Assembly (NCBI RefSeq): GCF_023091865.1
Contig: NZ_JAHXDI010000004.1
Location: 310,001 to 374,000, forward strand
DNA length: 64,000 nucleotides
Direction of reading: 5' to 3'
Origin: Chromohalobacter moromii
GTDB lineage: Bacteria > Pseudomonadota > Gammaproteobacteria > Pseudomonadales > Halomonadaceae
The notes under the pieces are model-generated. The model saw only the letters and a program-made list of their open reading frames with translations. It searched no databases and was not told the origin of the DNA. Positions 58,748-64,000 of the stretch are shown here, piece by piece; the stretch's first letter is position 1, and each line of letters begins with the position of its first letter. A program made the translations under genes and the position numbers.

Positions 58748-60451
58748 ATGGGGAAAATACTCAATGACCTTTCGGTCAGGGCTAGTCTGACAATTGCGCT
58801 GACGATCATGGTCGTGATGATTGCGATCATCAGCGCATTGGGCTTCTATTCCAACCAAAAAAGCGCCGAGGCGATGGATACCATCGGCACCATCGGTTTC
58901 GAGCAGACGAATACCGTTAACCGGGCCACCTTGAACCTGGTGCGTGCGCGCAGCCTGCTGGCTAGCTATCGCAACGCCGTGGAAGACGGCGATAGCGATC
59001 GGGCGGCAAGTTTACAGGGACGAGTCGAGGATGCCCTGGATAGCGCCCAAACCCGTTTCACCGAGTTTTCACAAGTTTCCAAGACCGATACCGGGGAGCA
59101 ATATGCCGCACGTATTGGCGAGGCCTATGCGGCATTCCGCGATGAAGTCGACCGTCAGATGAACGAAGGTGAGGACGCTGTGCGTGCCGAGGACGATCAG
59201 CGCATCAACCCGCTGATGGACGACCTCGACAATAGCGTGCGCGAGTTCATCCAATACGCCGAAACACGTGTCGACGACGCCATCGTGGCCGATGCCGATA
59301 ACAGCCAGCTGATGGAAATTTTGTCCATCGTACTGCTGGTGCTTGCCGTGATCGTGGCCGTGCTGGTTCGCATGGTGCTGGTCAAGTCCGTGGTCAAGCC
59401 ACTGGATGAAGCGGTCGAACATTGCGAACACATCGCCAAGGGCGATCTCTCCCATCGCATCGCCGAGCGCGGCAAGAACGAGATCGGGCGCCTGTTCGCC
59501 GCCATGCGCGACATGCAAAACGGTCTGGTGGGGACGGTCACGTCCGTGCGTGACGCCAGCGGGTCGATTCATGGCGGAGCTCGCGAGATCGCCTCCGGTA
59601 ATGCCGACCTGTCGTCGCGCACCGAACAGCAAGCTGCCTCACTCGAAGAAACGGCTTCCAGCATGGAAGAGCTGACTTCTACCGTACGTCAGAACGCCGA
59701 CAATGCGCGTCAGGCGAGTTCCCTGGCCAGCGATGCCTCGACCACTGCGGGGCGTGGCGGCGATGTCATGCAGGAGGTCTCCACGACCATGCAGGGCATC
59801 ACCGAAAGCTCCAAGCAGATCTCCGACATCATCGGCATGATCGACTCCATCGCTTTCCAGACCAACATTCTGGCATTGAATGCCTCGGTCGAGGCGGCAC
59901 GTGCCGGTGAACAGGGGCGTGGCTTCGCGGTGGTCGCCAGTGAAGTGCGTAACTTGGCCAGCCGCAGTGCCGAGGCGGCCAAAGAAATCAAGGGGCTGAT
60001 TCACACCTCGACCACGCAGATCGAGCAGGGCTCCGAGCTGGTGGGCAACGCCGAAACCACTATGCGCGATGTCGTCCAGGCGGTGAAGCGCGTCAGCGAT
60101 ATCATGGACGAGATCTCCGCAGCCTCGCAGGAACAGAGCGATGGCATCGAGCAGGTCAGTCAAGCCGTGACGCAAATGGACCAGGTGACACAGCAGAACG
60201 CCTCTCTCGTCCAGGAAGCGTCGAGCGCGTCTGCGTCGCTGGAAGAGCAGGCGCAGCGATTGGAAGACGTGGTGTCGACGTTCCGTCTGCCGGGTGGTCG
60301 CACGCACCAGTTGCCGCGTACGAGCGCACCGGCCAGCAAGTCCGCCGGATCGTCCGCTACGGCGTCGACCTCTGCGCCGGGGGCCTCTCAGCGTGTGCCG
60401 GCCAAGCGCGCGCCGGCCGCCCACGAAGAGGACGAGTGGGAAGAATTCTAA
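58748..60451 (+). CDS. Methyl-accepting chemotaxis protein (Tar/Tsr type)
   Basis: 567 residues from ATG 58748 with CCAGGAG upstream. Membrane helices at about 13-34 ([20 protein letters not shown]) and 192-213 enclose a four-helix-bundle periplasmic sensor. HAMP domain about 214-270, then the signalling domain with tip [20 protein letters not shown] and Gln/Glu-rich methylation helices. It ends in EDEWEEF, a CheR/CheB docking pentapeptide. The ligand cannot be predicted. It lies between cheB and cheY. Confidence 0.95.
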   Translation: MGKILNDLSVRASLTIALTIMVVMIAIISALGFYSNQKSAEAMDTIGTIGFEQTNTVNRATLNLVRARSLLASYRNAVEDGDSDRAASLQGRVEDALDSAQTRFTEFSQVSKTDTGEQYAARIGEAYAAFRDEVDRQMNEGEDAVRAEDDQRINPLMDDLDNSVREFIQYAETRVDDAIVADADNSQLMEILSIVLLVLAVIVAVLVRMVLVKSVVKPLDEAVEHCEHIAKGDLSHRIAERGKNEIGRLFAAMRDMQNGLVGTVTSVRDASGSIHGGAREIASGNADLSSRTEQQAASLEETASSMEELTSTVRQNADNARQASSLASDASTTAGRGGDVMQEVSTTMQGITESSKQISDIIGMIDSIAFQTNILALNASVEAARAGEQGRGFAVVASEVRNLASRSAEAAKEIKGLIHTSTTQIEQGSELVGNAETTMRDVVQAVKRVSDIMDEISAASQEQSDGIEQVSQAVTQMDQVTQQNASLVQEASSASASLEEQAQRLEDVVSTFRLPGGRTHQLPRTSAPASKSAGSSATASTSAPGASQRVPAKRAPAAHEEDEWEEF

Positions 60452-60538
60452 GCATGCCGCACGCCGGGTGGTGCCTTGGGGCGTCGCCCGGGCGGGTTTG
60501 TCAGTCAATGGGTCAGCTTTTAGTGAATCGGAGGATGT

Positions 60539-60928
60539 ATGGCAGACAAGAATATGAGCATTTTGGTCGTGGATGATTTCCCGACCATGCGGCGCATCGT
60601 GCGCAGTTTGCTCAAGGAACTGGGCTTCAATAATGTCGATGAAGCTGAAGACGGCCAGGAGGCGCTCAATAAGCTACGTACCGGTGGCTTCGAGTTCGTG
60701 GTCTCTGACTGGAACATGCCCAACCTCGATGGTCTCGCGATGCTCAAGGAGATCCGCCAGGATGATGCGCTGTCGGAACTGCCAGTATTGATGGTGACGG
60801 CGGAGGCCAAGAAGGAAAATATCATCGCCGCTGCACAGGCCGGGGCGAATGGGTATGTCGTGAAGCCGTTCACCGCTGCGACGCTGGAAGAGAAGCTGGA
60901 CAAGATTTTCGAGAAACTGGGCAAGTAA
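60539..60928 (+). CDS. cheY: Chemotaxis response regulator CheY
   Basis: 129 residues, same as E. coli. Asp12, Asp13, phospho-acceptor Asp57 ([12 protein letters not shown]), Thr87 and Lys109 are all in place. It binds FliM when phosphorylated and reverses the motor. SD GGAGG precedes the ATG. cheZ follows after 22 bp. Confidence 0.97.
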   Translation: MADKNMSILVVDDFPTMRRIVRSLLKELGFNNVDEAEDGQEALNKLRTGGFEFVVSDWNMPNLDGLAMLKEIRQDDALSELPVLMVTAEAKKENIIAAAQAGANGYVVKPFTAATLEEKLDKIFEKLGK

Positions 60929-60950
60929 GTTCGCACGAGGAGGGCAGGCC

Positions 60951-61640
60951 ATGAGCGGTGAAACGCAGCCGGAGAACAGTGCGGATGGCATCCCCGCTGA
61001 CGATCTGATCCACAAGATTGGCAAGATGACGCGTATGCTTCATGAAAGCATGCGCGAGCTGGGGCTGGATAAGGAGATCGAAAAGGCGGCCGAAGCGATT
61101 CCCGACGCGCGGGATCGTCTTAGTTATGTCGCGGACATGACCGAGCAAGCGGCGGAGCGTTCTCTGAACGCGATCGATCAGGCACAGCCGTTGCAGGAGC
61201 GTATGGAGTCGGGGGCCGAGAAACTCGATCAACGCTGGGAAGAATGGTTCGCCGCGCCTGTCGAGCTGGACGATGCCAAGGAGTTGGTGAAGGATACGCG
61301 TGACTTCCTGCGCGATGTGCCGACTCAGACCAAGGCAACCAATGCGCAGTTGCTCGAAATCATGATGGCCCAAGACTTCCAGGATCTGACCGGTCAGGTC
61401 ATCAAGAAAATGATGGATGTCATTCGTGAGATCGAGCAGCAGCTAGTGCAGGTGCTGATCGATACCGCTCCTGAGAGCCATGACAAGGAAGAGCTGCAGC
61501 AACTTGCCGACGAGCGTTCGCGTAAATCTCAGAAGGGCGATGAGGCGTTGCTCAACGGGCCGCAGATCAAGCCCGAAGGTACCGATGTTGTCAATAACCA
61601 GGACCAGGTCGACGACCTCCTCGATAGCCTGGGTTTCTGA
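60951..61640 (+). CDS. cheZ: CheY-P phosphatase CheZ
   Basis: 229 residues. The catalytic Gln lies in [20 protein letters not shown] (about 139-158) and the C-terminal CheY-binding peptide [13 protein letters not shown] is intact. The rest is a long helical hairpin. It removes phosphate from CheY-P. A hairpin follows the gene. Confidence 0.96.
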   Translation: MSGETQPENSADGIPADDLIHKIGKMTRMLHESMRELGLDKEIEKAAEAIPDARDRLSYVADMTEQAAERSLNAIDQAQPLQERMESGAEKLDQRWEEWFAAPVELDDAKELVKDTRDFLRDVPTQTKATNAQLLEIMMAQDFQDLTGQVIKKMMDVIREIEQQLVQVLIDTAPESHDKEELQQLADERSRKSQKGDEALLNGPQIKPEGTDVVNNQDQVDDLLDSLGF

Positions 61641-61650
61641 TCCCTCCCTG

Positions 61651-61677
61651 CGCTGCCGGTGCCCGCCGGCAGCGTTT
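61651..61677 (+). terminator. Probable terminator after cheZ
   Basis: Perfect 9-bp stem CGCTGCCGG / CCGGCAGCG with loop TGCCCG, 10 bp after the cheZ stop codon, followed by only three T. Confidence 0.6.
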
Positions 61678-61757
61678 CAGTCTCGCGTCCCCTGAATAGC
61701 AAGGCTAAGTAGCCGCTATTCCAGTGATCGGCTGTCCTGCGTTCCCGAGAAAATAGC

Positions 61758-61776
61758 CCGCATTCGATGAATGCGG
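61758..61776 (+). repeat. Second hairpin between cheZ and flhB
   Basis: CCGCATTC-GAT-GAATGCGG: 8-bp perfect stem followed by TTGTT. It lies 63 bp before flhB. It could be part of a weak terminator or a regulator site; no flhB promoter could be assigned with confidence. Confidence 0.5.
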
Positions 61777-61838
61777 TTGTTCGGCGCCTGGGTTTTGCCT
61801 TGGCGAAGGGCTTCTAGCGCCACGACGTCAGAGGGCCC

Positions 61839-63008
61839 ATGGCCGAGGGTAGCGACAGCGACGAGGAAAAGACCGAAGACCCGACGCCTCGCCGACTCGA
61901 TAAGGCTAAGGAGGACGGTGAGGTTGCGCGCTCGCGCGAGCTGACCACTTTCATGCTGTTGGCGGCGGGGGTGATGACGCTATGGTCGCTGGGCGGCCAC
62001 CTCTACGAGAGTTTAGGGGGAGTCATGGAGCAGTCGTTCATCTTCTCGCGTGGTGAGGCGTTCGATACCGCCGTGCTGATGTCGCATGTCTGGGCGTTGG
62101 GCAAAAACATGTTGATGTCCTTGTTGCCGCTGTTCCTCATCGTATCGGTCGTCGCGTTGGTAGCACCGGTCATGCTGGGTGGCTGGCTGATGACGGCGAA
62201 GTCGCTGCAGCCACAAGTGTCCAAGCTCAATCCCCTGAAGGGATTGAAGCGCATGTTTTCATCGCAAGCGGTCGCGGAATTGGGCAAAGCCGTTGCCAAG
62301 TCGACGCTGGTGGGCGGTGTCGCCGTGAGCTTTCTATGGTGGCATCGCGGCGATCTGCTAGGTCTGATGAGCTTGCCGTTGAGCGAGGCCTTGGCGCGAG
62401 GTATGAACCTCGCTGCGCTGTGCCTGGCTTTCTGCGTAGCGACACTCATCGTCGTCGTGTTGATCGATGTGCCTTTCCAGTTATGGAGCTTTACCAAGAA
62501 GCTGCGCATGACCAAGGACGAGATCAAGAAAGAGCACAAGGAAACCGAAGGCGACCCTCAGGTGAAGGCCCGCATGCGCGCTCAGCAGCAGTCCATGGCT
62601 CGGCGGCGGATGATGGCCAAGGTGCCGGATGCGGATGTCATCGTCACCAATCCCACGCATTATGCCGTGGCGCTGATGTACGAGGGGACTCAGATGGAGG
62701 CGCCGCGCGTCGTGGCCAAAGGCTCGGATATGGTGGCCACGCGCATTCGCGAGTTTGGCGAAGCGCATGGCGTGCCCTTGCTGGAGGCGCCGCCGTTAGC
62801 GCGTGCTCTGCATCAGCATGTGGACATCGATCAAGAAGTCCCCGCGAATCTGTATACCGCCGTGGCGGAGGTGCTGGCTTGGGCCTACCGCTTGAAACGT
62901 GTGCGCGAGGAAGGGGGTGACTGGCCACAAACGCCATATGACCTGCCCGTGCCCGATGAGTTAGACCCGTCTCGGCAAAACGTTGCCGACGCCAAGGACA
63001 CACCATGA
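61839..63008 (+). CDS. flhB: Flagellar export switch protein FlhB
   Basis: 389 residues. The N-terminus EEKTEDPTPRRLDKAKEDGE is typical; four membrane helices span about 30-210. The cytoplasmic domain carries the autocleavage site in VIVTNPTHYAVAL (about 265-277). Cleavage between Asn and Pro allows the switch from hook to filament export triggered by FliK. The stop codon overlaps the flhA start (ATGA). A shortened FlhB-C homologue is encoded at 48032-48340. Confidence 0.97.
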   Translation: MAEGSDSDEEKTEDPTPRRLDKAKEDGEVARSRELTTFMLLAAGVMTLWSLGGHLYESLGGVMEQSFIFSRGEAFDTAVLMSHVWALGKNMLMSLLPLFLIVSVVALVAPVMLGGWLMTAKSLQPQVSKLNPLKGLKRMFSSQAVAELGKAVAKSTLVGGVAVSFLWWHRGDLLGLMSLPLSEALARGMNLAALCLAFCVATLIVVVLIDVPFQLWSFTKKLRMTKDEIKKEHKETEGDPQVKARMRAQQQSMARRRMMAKVPDADVIVTNPTHYAVALMYEGTQMEAPRVVAKGSDMVATRIREFGEAHGVPLLEAPPLARALHQHVDIDQEVPANLYTAVAEVLAWAYRLKRVREEGGDWPQTPYDLPVPDELDPSRQNVADAKDTP

Positions 63009-64000
63009 ATGCGTTGAGTCAGTTATGGGGCCGTCGTGAGTGGCTGAACGACACCCGCTTGAAGGTGCTGGCCGGTCCCTTGCTGATCATCATGATCCTG
63101 AGCATGATGATCCTGCCATTGCCGGCTTTCGTGCTGGACCTTCTTTTTACGTTCAATATCACCCTGGCCGTCATGGTGCTGCTGGTGAGCATGTTCACGC
63201 AGAAGCCGCTCGATTTCGCGGCCTTCCCGGCGGTGCTGTTGTTTTCGACCCTATTGCGGTTGTCGTTGAACGTCGCTTCTACGCGCGTGGTCTTGATGGA
63301 GGGGCACGAAGGCGGCGATGCGGCCGGTAAGGTGATCGAGGCCTTCGGCGCCTTTCTCATCGGGGGTAACTTCGCCGTCGGTTTGGTCGTGTTCATGATC
63401 CTGGTGGTGATCAACTTCATGGTCATCACTAAAGGGGCGGGGCGTATCGCCGAGGTAGGCGCGCGCTTTACGTTGGATGCCATGCCCGGCAAGCAAATGG
63501 CGATCGACGCCGACCTCAATGCCGGCTTGATCGGTGAGGACGAAGCGCGGGCGCGGCGTCAGGAAACCTCTCAGGAAGCCGATTTCTACGGTTCCATGGA
63601 CGGGGCCAGCAAGTTCGTGCGCGGTGATGCCATCGCCGGCATCATCATCATGATGATCAATTTGATCGGCGGTCTGGCGATCGGCATGGCGCAACATAGC
63701 CTGAGCTTTTCCGAAGCTGCCCATACCTATACCTTGCTGACCATCGGCGACGGGCTGGTGGCACAGATTCCGGCGCTGGTGATCTCGACTGCGGCGGGTG
63801 TCACCGTCTCGCGCGTCAACACCGATCAGGATGTCGGTCAGCAACTGATCAGCCAGCTCTTCAACAACCCGCAGGTCCTGATGCTGGCCGCAGGCGTCAT
63901 GGGGCTGCTGGGTCTCGTGCCGGGGATGCCCAACCTGGTCTTCTTGCTGTTTACCGCGTTGCTCGGAGGGTTGGCGTGGTGGATGTGGCGTCGCAACCAG
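63005..64000 (+). CDS. flhA: Flagellar export protein FlhA, N-terminal part (runs off window)
   Basis: 332 codons are visible, all in the membrane domain of the FHIPEP family. Key segment FAAFPAVLLFSTLLRLSLNV (about 72-91), the FHIPEP-region charged loop GRIAEVGARFTLDAMPGKQM (about 147-166) and AQIPALVISTAAG are present. FlhA forms the nonameric ring of the export gate. The cytoplasmic domain lies beyond the right edge. Overlaps flhB by 4 bp. Confidence 0.96.
   Translation, partial: MNALSQLWGRREWLNDTRLKVLAGPLLIIMILSMMILPLPAFVLDLLFTFNITLAVMVLLVSMFTQKPLDFAAFPAVLLFSTLLRLSLNVASTRVVLMEGHEGGDAAGKVIEAFGAFLIGGNFAVGLVVFMILVVINFMVITKGAGRIAEVGARFTLDAMPGKQMAIDADLNAGLIGEDEARARRQETSQEADFYGSMDGASKFVRGDAIAGIIIMMINLIGGLAIGMAQHSLSFSEAAHTYTLLTIGDGLVAQIPALVISTAAGVTVSRVNTDQDVGQQLISQLFNNPQVLMLAAGVMGLLGLVPGMPNLVFLLFTALLGGLAWWMWRRNQ

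Overview
The window is a 64 kb piece of a moderately GC-rich gammaproteobacterial chromosome. Gene content and order (a psrA-lexA divergent pair as in Pseudomonas, enteric-type flhDC, fhlB beside fliK, tig-clpP-clpX-lon-hupB-ppiD) together with acidic tails and insertions in envelope proteins suggest a halophile of the Halomonadaceae, most likely Chromohalobacter or a close relative. This assignment is inference from family resemblance; no database was searched. I see no insertion sequence, integrase, prophage, CRISPR array, rRNA or plasmid function. Almost all of the window is ordinary core genome.

Left part (1-17 kb): the 3' end of purU; a lexA-dinB SOS operon facing a psrA-type TetR regulator that carries its own operator; an L,D-transpeptidase overlapping psrA; nagZ, an MscS channel and a hypoxanthine phosphoribosyltransferase; an enoyl-CoA hydratase/HIBYL-CoA hydrolase-like gene; the divergent ppsR/ppsA pair; a membrane-anchored glycerophosphodiester phosphodiesterase; rraA; an acidic outer-membrane barrel; and acnB.

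Middle part (17-44 kb): a DUF1289 protein, miaE and an unusual 1294-residue SARP/BTAD-type regulator with an AAA ATPase core; lpxH and ppiB opposite glnS and cysS; a luxS-mtnN pair for S-adenosylhomocysteine recycling and AI-2 synthesis; folD; a tRNA cluster (Pro, Arg, His, His); the proteostasis block tig, clpP, clpX, lon, hupB, ppiD; a fully overlapping queC-queE-queD operon for the 7-deazaguanine (queuosine) pathway, with a two-domain QueD; a cytoplasmic-type asparaginase; a CBS-domain protein; and two unrecognised small genes.

Right part (44.5-64 kb): a flagellar and chemotaxis island all on the + strand: fliD-fliS-fliT-fliK-fhlB, flhD-flhC, motA-motB-cheA-cheW-aer-like receptor-cheR, cheB-MCP-cheY-cheZ, and flhB-flhA running off the right edge. 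Consensus-like sigma-28 (FliA) promoters precede fliD and motA, and a weaker one precedes cheB. FlhDC is the class 1 master regulator and FliA would fire the class 3 promoters; both receptors end in a CheR-docking pentapeptide (xWxxF) and CheZ keeps its CheY-binding tail, so the adaptation and signal-termination circuit looks complete apart from the absence of cheD and cheV here.

The most unusual items are the large BTAD/AAA regulator, the Aer-like receptor that combines a FAD-type PAS domain with a periplasmic sensor region, the two-domain QueD, and the long structured leader of flhDC. I did not find a convincing wholly new multi-gene system.
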